Source: UBA7396 sp036172015 (lineage in GTDB: Bacteria; Patescibacteriota; Gracilibacteria; BD1-5; UBA6164). From it: a stretch of 7,390 nt of DNA. Positions 1 through 6,694 of this stretch are shown one piece after another. The position numbers and the translations under genes were made by a program. The notes under the pieces are model-generated. The model worked only from the letters and a program-made list of their open reading frames with translations, searched no databases and was not told the origin of the DNA. Position 1 is the stretch's first letter. Every line of letters starts with the position of its first letter. The stretch lies in the NCBI GenBank assembly GCA_036172015.1, contig JAVHSE010000075.1, forward strand, positions 1 to 7,390, in the 5' to 3' direction.

Positions 1-100
1 AAATTCATCTTTGTTCCATTCTTTCCAAAGAATGTTTTGTAAAAATTATTTTATAAGATTTATTTTCAAAAACAACAAAAGTTTCTTTTCAATTTGCCAT
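1..100 (-). CDS. DUF4258-like protein, N-terminal part only (runs off the window)
   Basis: Only the first 33 codons are visible, starting at the ATG at 100-98 and running off the left edge. Codons 4 and 32 are UGA and are read as glycine. Residues 21-33 (TKHSLERMEQRGI) resemble the opening of the DUF4258 family, whose usual signature is a His, then an Ala or Ser, then ERM and RGI. DUF4258 proteins are small and their biochemical role is not established; some occur near toxin genes, but nothing here shows that. The gene starts 27 bases after the stop of the upstream membrane protein on the same strand and may be co-transcribed with it. There is no Shine-Dalgarno motif before the ATG. The family call rests on one short motif, so it is tentative; the reading frame itself is well supported by the motif and the Gly-UGA fit. 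Confidence 0.55.
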
Positions 101-127
101 AATATATTAATTATTATAAATAATTAC

Positions 128-466
128 CTATTTTAATAAAAAAGCTGATATTAAAATTCATCATAAAGTAATTAAACTAAATATTGATAAATTTATTAAA
201 AATAACCAAAATATTTTCTTCCATTTTAAATTAAATAATATTTTTCAAATAATCAAAAAATCAAACAAAATAAATATTTTCATTAAATTAATTAAAAATA
301 CATATTTTTCAGGGTCATTTCATAGAATTTTTGAATTTTCTATATATCCAAGAATAAGTAAAGAAATTACTGGATGTATTGTAAAAATAATTAATAAAAA
401 TAATATAAATGACCAAAAAATAATTTTTCAGGTTATTTTCTTATCAGTTTGAATTTTATTTTCCAT
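128..466 (-). CDS. Small three-helix membrane protein, unknown function
   Basis: I do not recognise this gene. It encodes 112 residues from an ATG at 466-464 to a TAG at 130-128; an in-frame TAA just upstream (472-470) fixes this as the first possible start. A short charged N-terminus is followed by hydrophobic segments at about 14-39, 56-79 and 86-111, separated by a polar loop with NDPEK near residue 50 and a basic KWKK near 81-84, so it is very likely an integral membrane protein. Five of its six glycines are UGA, including two in a row in the last helix, and it has UGG for tryptophan. It lies about 100 bases after atpA on the same strand, where atpG would be expected, but it bears no resemblance to gamma, beta or epsilon. 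The opposite strand also has a long stop-free frame here, but that frame has no ATG. Reality of the gene is likely; function is open. Confidence 0.72.
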
Positions 467-507
467 ATATTATTTATTTAAATTAAAAATTACTTTTCCT
501 TATTTAT

Positions 508-569
508 CTCCCTTTTTATTGAAATGTATCCTTTAGGGCCAAAGGGAGAACTCGGAAGGCGAGGAGGGA
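508..569. other. GC-rich patch with overlapping inverted repeats downstream of atpA
   Basis: From about 535 to 568 the DNA is roughly two-thirds G+C (22 of 34 bases by hand count), against about one-fifth around it, with almost all G on the plus strand. It begins one base after the atpA stop. It contains three inverted repeats: CTCG/CGAG around a 5-base loop (551-563), CCTTT/AAAGG (530-534 with 541-545), and CTCCCTTT/AAAGGGAG (508-515 with 541-548). The last two share bases and cannot form together. No U-run follows in the atp transcript, so a classical terminator is not obvious. It could be an attenuator, an mRNA 3'-end stabiliser, or a dispersed intergenic repeat. Composition and arms are plain; the role is inference. 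Confidence 0.5.
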
Positions 570-2075
570 TTATTTATTTAATTCAACTACTTTTTTAATT
601 ACCTCAATTAATTTTTTTTCAGTATCTTCTTTAATTTCTTTCTCTTTCACAATAGATTCTAAAATAGTTTTTTCATTTTCTAATGCAAGATATAATTCAT
701 GCTCTACTTTTTTAATTTTTGAAACATCTACAGTATCTAAATATCCTTTTGATCAAGCATATAAAGTAGCAACTTGTTTTTCAACGGTTACTGGCTCATA
801 TACTCATTGTTTCAAAAGTTCCATCATTCTTTTTCCTCTTTCGAGTTGCTTTCTCGTTGCTGGATCAAGATCAGAAGCAAATTGTGAAAATGCTGCTAAT
901 TCTCTATATTGAGCTAAGTCTAATTTTAGAGTACCAGAAACTTTTTTCATAGCTTTAATTTGAGCAGAACCTCAAACTCTTGAAACTGATAATCAAACAT
1001 TTATTGCTGGTTTTTGACCTGCATTAAATAAATCAGATTCTAAAAATATTTGTCAATCGGTAATAGAAATTACATTGGTAGGAATATAGGCAGAAACATC
1101 TCCAGCTTGTGTTTCAATAATTGGAAGTGCTGTCATAGATCAAGCACCAAGTTTATCATTTAACTTTGATGATCTTTCGAGTAATCTTGAGTGGATATAA
1201 AATACATCTCAAGGATATGCTTCTCTTCCTGGTGGTCTTCTTAAAAGTAATGACATTTCTCTATAAGCATTGGCTTGTTTCGATAAATCATCATACACTA
1301 TGAGTGAATGTTTTCCATTAAACATGAAATATTCAGCCATAGCACAACCAGCATATGGAGCTAAATATTGCATAGATGCAGGACTCGAAGCCCCAGCAGA
1401 AACAACTATAGTATAATCCATAGCTCATCTATTTCTGAGTTCTTCTACTACTCTCGCAACTTTTCATTCTTTTTGCCCGATAGCAACATAAACACAAATT
1501 ACATTTTGACCTTTTTGATTTAAAATAGCATCAATAGCAACTTGAGTTTTTCCAGTTTGTCTATCTCAAATAATGAGTTCTCTTTGTCATCTTCAAACAG
1601 GTACTAAAGCATCAAGTGCTTTTATTCCAGTTTGAAGTGGTTCATGAACTGATTTTCTATCCATTACTCAAGTCGCAACTCTTTCAATTGGATAATTTAT
1701 AGAAGATTTTATTTCACCAAGTCCATCAATAGGATTTCATAAAGCATCTACCACCCTTCCAATTAATCATTCTCAAACTGGAACTTCTAAAGTTCTTCCA
1801 GTACATTTTACTTTTTCTCATTCTTTAATAGATTTAAATCAAGACAAAATAACTATTCATACATAGTGTTCTTCTAAGTTTAAAGCAATTCAAACTCATC
1901 CTGATTCAAATTCAACTAATTCATTATAAGCAACATTTCTGAGTCCAGATACTTTGGCAACTCAGTCTCACAAATAAAATACTTCTCAAACATTTTCCAT
2001 TCCTGGAGTTATATCTAAGGTATCAATTTGTTTTTCAATATCACTTATAATTCCATTAAGTAAGTCATTAGACAT
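570..2075 (-). CDS. atpA: F1Fo ATP synthase subunit alpha
   Basis: This encodes 501 residues, close to the usual length (E. coli 513). Alpha alternates with beta in the F1 hexamer on the cytoplasmic side; its own nucleotide sites are non-catalytic, but it supplies the arginine finger to the catalytic sites. The Walker A motif GDRQTGKT is at residues 170-177. The segment SVSRVGGSAQ carries the arginine finger at about R366. Further alpha signatures are the ALVPVGRGQRELIIGD approach to the P-loop, LLLRRPPGREAYPGDVFY, and the helical C-terminal domain. An N-terminal helix (about residues 5-17), which in other species binds the delta subunit, is present. At least seventeen glycines are UGA, including the first glycine of Walker A and the YPGDV glycine. 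It starts at the ATG at 2075-2073, 28 bases after atpH, with no Shine-Dalgarno. It is the last recognisable ATP synthase gene of this cluster; gamma, beta and epsilon do not follow. Confidence 0.98.
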
Positions 2076-2103
2076 AAATAATTTTTTTATAAATATAAAT
2101 TTT

Positions 2104-2454
2104 TTATTTCATTCATTTTTCAAATCTCAAATAACTCAAATCAAACATATTATCATTAAAAAAGATTCTCATTCCTCATTTTAAATTTTTATTTGGAATA
2201 AATTCTATTTCATTACTATCAATATGTAATCAAAAGAAAGTATCAAAAGATATCACGGACTTTTCTTTTACATATGACATACTTTTTTCTCAAAAATCAT
2301 AGTATTCAACTTTATAAAAATCTCTCCCATTATGAATTTTATCAAATTCTTTTTCTCCTCTTTTTCACAAAAATTTTTTTAAAGAATGGAAAAGTTGTAA
2401 TTTTTTTAACAACTCATGTAATTCAGCTTTATTTAATTGAGAAATATCAGTCAT
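2104..2454 (-). CDS. atpH: Short ATP synthase delta-like subunit
   Basis: The gene sits between atpF and atpA, exactly where delta belongs, but encodes only 116 residues, whereas bacterial delta usually has about 175-180. The C-terminus matches the end of delta: GGMRIFFNDNMFDLSY at about 92-107 corresponds to the usual pattern of Gly, hydrophobic strand, GD, hydrophobic, DxS near the b-binding end. The six-helix N-terminal domain that grips the alpha N-termini is not recognisable. The first 30 residues form one amphipathic Leu/Lys-rich stretch, followed by a charged, aromatic middle section. Delta joins the peripheral stalk (b dimer) to the top of F1. Glycines at about residues 30, 56, 75 and 91 are UGA. 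The start is the ATG at 2454-2452, 26 bases past the atpF stop. The call rests on position plus the C-terminal motif; the rest is too divergent for me to align by eye. Confidence 0.75.
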
Positions 2455-2480
2455 AATTTATGATTATTTTATTAAGTAAG

Positions 2481-2984
2481 TTACACTTTATATTTTTTTA
2501 AAGAATGTAATTCTTTTTCAATGAAATCTTTATTTACTATTTCTTTATCAAAAAGTTTTTCATTAAATTTTAAAATCAAATCAACAGATTGAGATTTAAT
2601 CTCTTGTAACATCGTTTCTTTTTCTTTTTGAATTTCAGCCAATGCAGATTCTTTTATACTTTTTGCCTCATTTTCAGCTTTTTCTTTGGTTAATATTGCT
2701 TCTTTTTTAGCTAACTCTAAAGAATTTTTTCTTATTTCTTCTCATTCTCATCTTGCTTGAGATAAAAGAGCATCTTTTTCCATTTGAGCTTCTTTATGTA
2801 ATTTTTCAATATTATTATAATCTGCCTCTAATTTTTTTCTTTTTTCCGATTCTTTATCGAGATATTCTAAATAAGGTTTAAATATAAATCTATTTAAAAC
2901 CCATAATATTAAAACTAATATTATCGTTTGAATTACTAATGTCTCTAATGTAAAGAATTTAAAATCATGTAATCATTCTGTCAT
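2481..2984 (-). CDS. atpF: F1Fo ATP synthase subunit b
   Basis: This encodes 167 residues with the standard b-subunit build. A short N-terminus is followed by one membrane helix (about residues 13-35, LETLVIQTIILVLILWVLN), then an FKPYLEYLD segment leading into a long Lys/Glu-rich helix (about 45-135) of the coiled-coil stator type, and a charged C-terminus that would contact delta. The b dimer is the peripheral stalk that holds alpha3beta3 still while the rotor turns. The family is poorly conserved in sequence, so architecture, length and location between c and delta carry the call. UGA codes glycine at residue 4 and twice in the RGEGEE stretch. The ATG at 2984-2982 follows the atpE stop by 56 bases, a gap that holds a predicted hairpin; there is no Shine-Dalgarno. 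Confidence 0.93.
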
Positions 2985-3003
2985 AATTATTGTAAGCTAA
3001 CAA

Positions 3004-3030
3004 GTAAAATTTTAAATAATAAATTTTTAC
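3004..3030 (-). repeat. Hairpin just after the atpE stop codon
   Basis: The arms 3004-3013 (GTAAAATTTT) and 3021-3030 (AAATTTTTAC) pair with one bulged base around a 7-base A/T loop. On the atp transcript the stem begins about 10 bases after the atpE stop. No strong U-run follows. It may protect the atpE message or lower read-through into atpF. The arms are visible, but A/T-rich DNA forms such hairpins by chance, so confidence is low. Confidence 0.35.
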
Positions 3031-3040
3031 AAATGTATTA

Positions 3041-3262
3041 TTACATAGCAAATCAAATAATTAAAGCAATAACTAATGCATAAATTGCAACAGCTTCAGC
3101 TAAAGCTATACATAAAATAGCTAATCATTGAATTTTTCATGATGCTTCTGGATTTCTTCCAAGAGCTTCTAATGCACCTTTTCCAATTAAACCAATACCA
3201 AAACCAGGACCAATTGCTCCTAATCAAATAGCTAAAGCCATTGCTAACATTTTTAATTCCAT
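3041..3262 (-). CDS. atpE: F1Fo ATP synthase subunit c (rotor ring)
   Basis: This encodes 73 residues forming the usual two-helix hairpin. The first helix has the glycine-rich run GLGAIGPGFGIGLIG (about 13-27). The polar loop is GRNPE (35-39), matching the RQP/RNP loop that contacts gamma and epsilon. The second helix contains ALAEAVAIYALVIAL, with the ion-carrying carboxylate at E56. The residue after the Glu is Ala rather than the Ser/Thr usual in sodium-binding rings, and the first helix has no obvious Na+-type Gln near the loop, so proton use is the better inference. Five glycines are UGA. The ATG at 3262-3260 is chosen because it gives a full N-terminal helix; a second ATG four codons in is possible. 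Hairpin-forming sequences lie on both sides of this gene, which must be made in several-fold excess over the other subunits. Confidence 0.97.
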
Positions 3263-3293
3263 AATAAATTATGTTAAAATATAAATTATAATC

Positions 3294-3315
3294 TTGAATC
3301 TTTATAAAAATTCAA
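3294..3315 (-). repeat. Near-perfect palindrome between atpB and atpE
   Basis: A 22-base palindrome (arms 3294-3304 and 3305-3315, outer sequence TTGAAT/ATTCAA) has one mismatched pair in DNA, C against A. On the atp-strand RNA that pair becomes a G-U wobble, which favours an RNA hairpin over a protein site. It lies 23 bases after the atpB stop and 31 before the atpE start. It could be an RNA-processing or stability element that sets atpE dosage; this is inference. Confidence 0.4.
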
Positions 3316-3337
3316 AATTAGATATCTATACTTTATT

Positions 3338-4150
3338 TTAATGGTGGGATTCTCTACTTTGATTAAAATAGGAAATCATCAGCATAAGAAATACTGCTGC
3401 TTGTATAAAGGCTACAAATATTTCAAAAAACCAAAATGGAATGGAAATAATTCTTCCAATTTCAAAAAATGATGCACTCATTAAAACTCATAAATAACTA
3501 ATAACCCCAATCAGTATGACTCCAGCAAATATATTTCCAAAAAGTCTCAAAGATAATGATGCGATAGTTGATGGAACAGAAACAAGATGTAACCATCCGA
3601 CAAATACATTAATACATTTTTCGGTAATATTATCTCAAGAAAAATTAAATACATATCATTTTGCCGTACTTCCTGCTCAAGAGTTTTTTATAGCAATTCC
3701 TAAAAATGTAACTACCGTAATGATTCATAAAACCAAAGTAGTATTGAGATCACTATTCATAGGTCTTACATATTGTAATATATTTGGAGAAATAGATCCT
3801 CCAGCCCAATCTATTAATAATCAAAATAAGTTTCCGAATAATATAATAATGAAAAATCAAGCTACCAATGGGAAAAAAGCTCTTGAAAATTTTTTATCAT
3901 GAAATGAATCTGATATATTTTTATCCAAAATCGAAATAAAATCTAAAACAGCAATTTTTAATTTTGAATCTTCTTTTTGCAAAGCTTTTTTTGCAAATAT
4001 TGAAAAAATTAAAACAATAAGTAAAAATAAAAATGAAGCTACATTAGTATTACTGATAGGACCGTATACGGTTTCTCATTGAATTTTTGGAATATGTGGT
4101 CAAGTATGCTCAGTAGTAGTTTCAACTTTTTTATTTTCAATTGGAATCAT
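3338..4150 (-). CDS. atpB: F1Fo ATP synthase subunit a
   Basis: This encodes 270 residues, a normal length for subunit a, the membrane stator that forms the two proton half-channels against the c-ring. The family's key helix is present: SLSLRLFGNIFAG carries the essential arginine at residue 202 (E. coli R210). The last helix has FVAFIQAAVF with the conserved glutamine at 250, ending in YFNQSRESHH. Hydrophobic helices lie at about 36-54, 87-112, 132-150, 180-196, 203-225 and 235-261. The N-terminus (HTGPHIPKIQGETVYGPISNT) is the usual pre-helix segment facing outward. UGA codes many of its glycines, and Trp is UGG in DWAGG, VGWLH and PFWFF. Its start overlaps the end of the upstream atpI/Z-like gene by 20 bases, which suggests translational coupling, and it has no Shine-Dalgarno. 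Confidence 0.97.
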
Positions 4151-4364
4151 CTTTTTTTTGTGATAAAATAGTATTAAATTGAGTATTCACTTTTTTGATT
4201 TCAATAAATAATATTATTAAGAGAGGTATTATAGAAAATATAACAGCTCAAATTAAAAAAAATCACTTATTTCAAAAAATCGCACCGAGTATAATTCAAA
4301 TAAATAAAAAAGCAAATAAATTTACTAATATAATTAAGGAAATTCTGATAAAACTTTTATACAT
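4131..4364 (-). CDS. AtpI/AtpZ-like small membrane protein (ATP synthase gene 1 type)
   Basis: This first gene of the atp operon encodes 77 residues with two hydrophobic helices (about 7-30 and 35-54), joined by a tight GNKG turn and followed by a hydrophilic Lys/Gln/Asp-rich tail. That shape and its position directly before atpB fit the AtpI/AtpZ (gene 1) group, small proteins thought to help c-ring assembly or Mg2+ supply. The usual glycine pattern in the first helix is present (IGIILGAIFGNKGFF), with four of these residues encoded by UGA. The reading frame ends with TAA at 4133-4131, inside atpB. The family is weakly conserved, so I leave the symbol empty: atpI and atpZ cannot be separated by eye. 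The start is the ATG at 4364-4362. Confidence 0.75.
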
Positions 4365-4430
4365 AAAAAATTGATTATTTTAAAAAAATAGTTATATTTA
4401 TATAAATTTATTATATAAAAATTATTTATT
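4365..4430. promoter_or_regulatory. Divergent promoter region between the atp operon and the cNMP-binding gene
   Basis: This 66-base, almost pure A/T gap must hold promoters for both directions. For the plus strand, TTGATT at 4371-4376 and TATATT at 4393-4398 are 16 bases apart, giving a predicted start near 4405 and a leader of about 25 bases. For the minus strand, the best -10 candidate is TATAAT (4415-4410), but its -35 would fall at or inside the start of the plus-strand gene and is weak. In such A/T-rich DNA these matches are only suggestive. Confidence 0.4.
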
Positions 4431-4823
4431 ATGCAAGATATATACTGACTTAAAATTTTTTCTTGAATTGATCAACATATCGTAAATATAATTATATCAA
4501 ATGCAAAAATTGAAAAATTTGATGATGGAAATAAAATTATTCAAGAGTGAGATGAATCGAATGGAAAATGATATATTATCAAATCTGGGACTGTGAGTGT
4601 CCAAATTGGATGAACAGAAGTAGCTCAGTTATGAGTTGGAGAAATATTTGGAGAAATTTGACTCTTAAGTGAAGATCTGAGAATCGCTACCGTTCAGGCT
4701 ATATGAGATGTAGAAACTCTTATTTTAGACCAAGATGATATTATTGAAATGATAAACAATGGAAATGAATCTATTAATAAAGATCTTTTAGAAAGAATTG
4801 AAAAAAATTTAAAAAATAAATAA
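4431..4823 (+). CDS. Stand-alone cyclic-nucleotide-binding (CNB) domain protein
   Basis: This encodes 130 residues, nearly all one CNB (cAMP receptor protein-type) domain. After a short helical start (about 1-25), the beta-roll runs from KFDDGNKIIQEGDESNGKGY (about 29-48) through SGTVSVQIG to the phosphate-binding cassette. The cassette reads GEIFGEIGLLSEDLRIATVQA (70-90), with the Glu (E75) that contacts ribose and the Arg (R84) that contacts the cyclic phosphate in cAMP-binding members. A last helix at about 102-129 follows. There is no DNA-binding, kinase or channel domain, so any output must be through a partner. Eight glycines are UGA, including one inside the cassette (G77). It is the first gene of a three-gene run, 7 bases before tyrS, and diverges from the atp operon. 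Whether it binds cAMP, c-di-GMP or another ligand cannot be told from sequence. Confidence 0.9.
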
Positions 4824-4830
4824 TAACACT

Positions 4831-6036
4831 ATGGTGAATCAACAACAAATTATTAAAAATTTACTAGAAAAATGAGTTTCAAGGATTATTGATAGACAAA
4901 ATTTAGAAAAAAAACTTATGTCATGAAAGAAACTGAGAATTAAATTTGGAATTGATCCAACTGGTACTACTGTTCATATATGACATGCAGTCCCTATTTT
5001 AAAATTAAGAGAATTTCAAAAATTATGACATCAAGTGGTTATTATTATTGGGGATGCCACTGGGCAAGTATGAGATACTTCAGATAAAAATGCAGAAAGA
5101 CCAATGCTTACGAGAGAACAAACACTCGAAAATGCAAAAGATTATTTACATCAATTTTGAAAAATACTTGATATCAATAAAGTAGAAGTCAGATTTAATA
5201 GTGAGTGGATGGATAAAACCAATTTTAATTATGTTTGAGAACTCGCAAAAAACTTTTCTGTTACAGAAATGCTTGATAGAGATAATTTTTCAAAAAGATA
5301 TAAAGAGTGAGTAAGAATTTCATTACAAGAATTTTTGTATCCAATTATGCAAGGATATGATAGTGTGATGATACAAGCAGATGTAGAGCTTGGTGGAAAT
5401 GACCAATATTTTAATTTACTCGCTGGAAGAAAATTACAAGAATTTCACTGACAAGAAAAACAAGATATTATTATGTTTAACCTTATAGAAGGAACTGATG
5501 GAAGAAAAATGAGTAAAACATTTTTTAATTTTATTTGATTGAATTTTTGAGCAAATGAAATGTTTGTAAAAATAATGGAAATTCATGATAATCTTATTAT
5601 GACATATTTTGAACATTGTACTCCTTTGTTATTAGAAGAAATAGAACAATATAAGAAAAGATTAGATTCTTGAGAAAATCCAAGAGAAATAAAAATAGAT
5701 TTAGCATGAGAAATTGTAAAACTCTATCATGGAGAAGAAAAAGCCATAGAAGCTCGTGTATACTTTGAAAAAGTACTCAAAGAATGAATCATTCCAGACG
5801 AAAAAGATATTGAAAAAATAGACTTAGAAAGCGAATCAATGGAATTAGCTTTGGTAACGGTTTTAGTAAAATCAAAATTGGTACATAATTCAACAGAAGC
5901 AAGAAATGCACTTTCTGGAAATTCCGTAAAAGTAAATAATATTGTTATTTCAGATCCAAAATTTATGATTTCACTTGATAAAAAAAATTATACTCTTATA
6001 CAAGTAGGAAAAAAGAAATTTATCATGATAAAATAA
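4831..6036 (+). CDS. tyrS: Tyrosyl-tRNA synthetase
   Basis: This encodes 401 residues. The enzyme charges tRNA-Tyr with tyrosine using ATP in the cytoplasm. The class I signatures are present: FGIDPTGTTVHIGH with HIGH at 49-52, and GRKMSKT at 224-230, where Thr replaces the last Ser of KMSKS. The tyrosine pocket region VTEMLDRDNFSKRY, then LQEFLYPIMQGYDS and ELGGNDQYFN, is typical of bacterial TyrRS with the compact active-site loop (TyrZ-like). An S4 RNA-binding domain fills the C-terminus (about 335-400; LVHNSTEARNALSGNSVKVNN). About 14 of 27 glycines are UGA, including the glycine of HIGH, so the protein depends on UGA decoding. Trp appears as UGG in SEWMDK. The ATG at 4831 lies 7 bases after the upstream stop without a Shine-Dalgarno. 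Reading the UGAs as stops would leave only short fragments such as the S4 end. Confidence 0.98.
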
Positions 6037-6050
6037 CTCTCTCAGTATTT

Positions 6051-6653
6051 ATGAAAAACTTTGATTTAACAAAAATATTTGGTTCTAATACCAGAACAAA
6101 GCTTCTAGAAAAATTCTTTTTAGAATATGAATCTGGAAATAATGAATGATTTCATATGAGAGCTTTATCTCGTGATTTAGAAGAACAAATAAACTCAATA
6201 AAAAGAGAACTTGATAGTTTAGAAGAACTCAATGTTTTAAAAAGTAGAGAAGAATCAAAGAAAAAAATATTTTTTCTCAATAAAAATTTTTTCTTACTCG
6301 AAGAATTTAAAAATATATTTTTAAAAACATATAATCCTCATGATGCTATCAAAAAATTTTTCAAAGAACAATCTTGTCTCGATTTAATAATTATCAATGA
6401 AGCTTTATCAAAAAGACTCACTGGAAATACAAATAATATCGTTGATATATTTCTTATTTGAGAAATAGATAAAATAGTTTTTAATGATTTTTTAGCAAAA
6501 ACTTTTTTTAATAGAAAAATTAAATACGCGATTATAACCAAAGATGATTTTAAAAAAAGACTCGAGTATAATGATAAACTTATATTAAATATTATCTGAC
6601 AAAAATGAAATATATTTCTCAAAGATCAACTTTGAGCTGAAAATATGATGTAA
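6051..6653 (+). CDS. Winged-helix protein with nucleotidyltransferase-like C-terminal domain
   Basis: This encodes 200 residues. Residues 6-70 form a winged helix: IFGSNTRTKLLEKFF, then FHMRALSRDLEEQINSIKRELDSLEELNVLKSREES, an ArsR/MarR-like recognition helix with the wing leading into KKKIFFLNKNF. Residues about 108-195 resemble the nucleotidyltransferase-like domain joined to such helices in many CPR and archaeal proteins: VDIFLIGEID, RKIKYAIITKDDFKKRL and a final hydrophobic strand. The usual GS catalytic signature is not seen (NEALS is at that place) and only one acidic residue of the DxD pair is clear (D132), so it is probably not an active transferase. UGA encodes Gly at 33, 137, 183, 186 and 195. 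It follows tyrS by 14 bases and ends next to a terminator. It is likely a DNA-binding regulator; targets and signal are unknown. Confidence 0.75.
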
Positions 6654-6687
6654 AAATAAAAAAGATTCCATTGAATCTTTTTTATTT
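6654..6687. terminator. Bidirectional intrinsic terminator between convergent genes
   Basis: The arms at 6654-6668 and 6673-6687 are perfectly complementary over 15 bp around a CATT loop, with the core AAGATTC/GAATCTT flanked by an A-run on one side and a T-run on the other. It starts directly after the stop of the winged-helix gene and lies 7 bases beyond the stop of the convergent response regulator, so it can end transcripts from both sides. It is the only classical intrinsic terminator that I see in the window. Confidence 0.9.
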
Positions 6688-6694
6688 CGTATTG

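Noticed and set aside
120..536. A plus-strand frame of about 138 codons free of UAA/UAG, antisense to the membrane protein
   Set aside because: It contains no ATG and its translation is low-complexity Ile/Asn/Lys/Phe. The minus-strand frame has an ATG, clear helices and UGA-Gly usage like its neighbours, so the plus frame is most likely its shadow.
524..599. A short plus-strand frame reading MYPLGPKGELGRRGG and resembling collagen Gly-X-Y repeats
   Set aside because: It is only about two dozen codons, spans the GC-rich patch and then runs into antisense of atpA; the Gly repeats follow from the GGA/GGG-rich composition. It is treated as noncoding.
2274..2456. Plus-strand open frame of 60 codons
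   Set aside because: It lies antisense within the delta-like gene, which has context and a C-terminal family motif; the plus-strand product is Phe/Leu-rich noise.
3516..3902. Plus-strand open frame of 128 codons
   Set aside because: It is antisense to the well-conserved core of atpB, including the essential-arginine helix, and has no family features of its own.
1209..4150. Multiple in-frame UGAs suggesting a degraded pseudogene cluster of ATP synthase genes
   Set aside because: The UGAs fall at glycine positions, there are no frameshifts or UAA/UAG interruptions, and conserved motifs are intact; recoding explains them better than decay.
5434..5616. Minus-strand open frame of 60 codons
   Set aside because: It is antisense to the KMSKT region of tyrS; it is a composition shadow.
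6338..6622. Minus-strand open frame of 94 codons with Ile/Leu/Ser-rich, membrane-like translation
   Set aside because: It is antisense to the nucleotidyltransferase-like domain of the winged-helix gene, and the hydrophobic look comes from reverse-reading A/T-rich codons.
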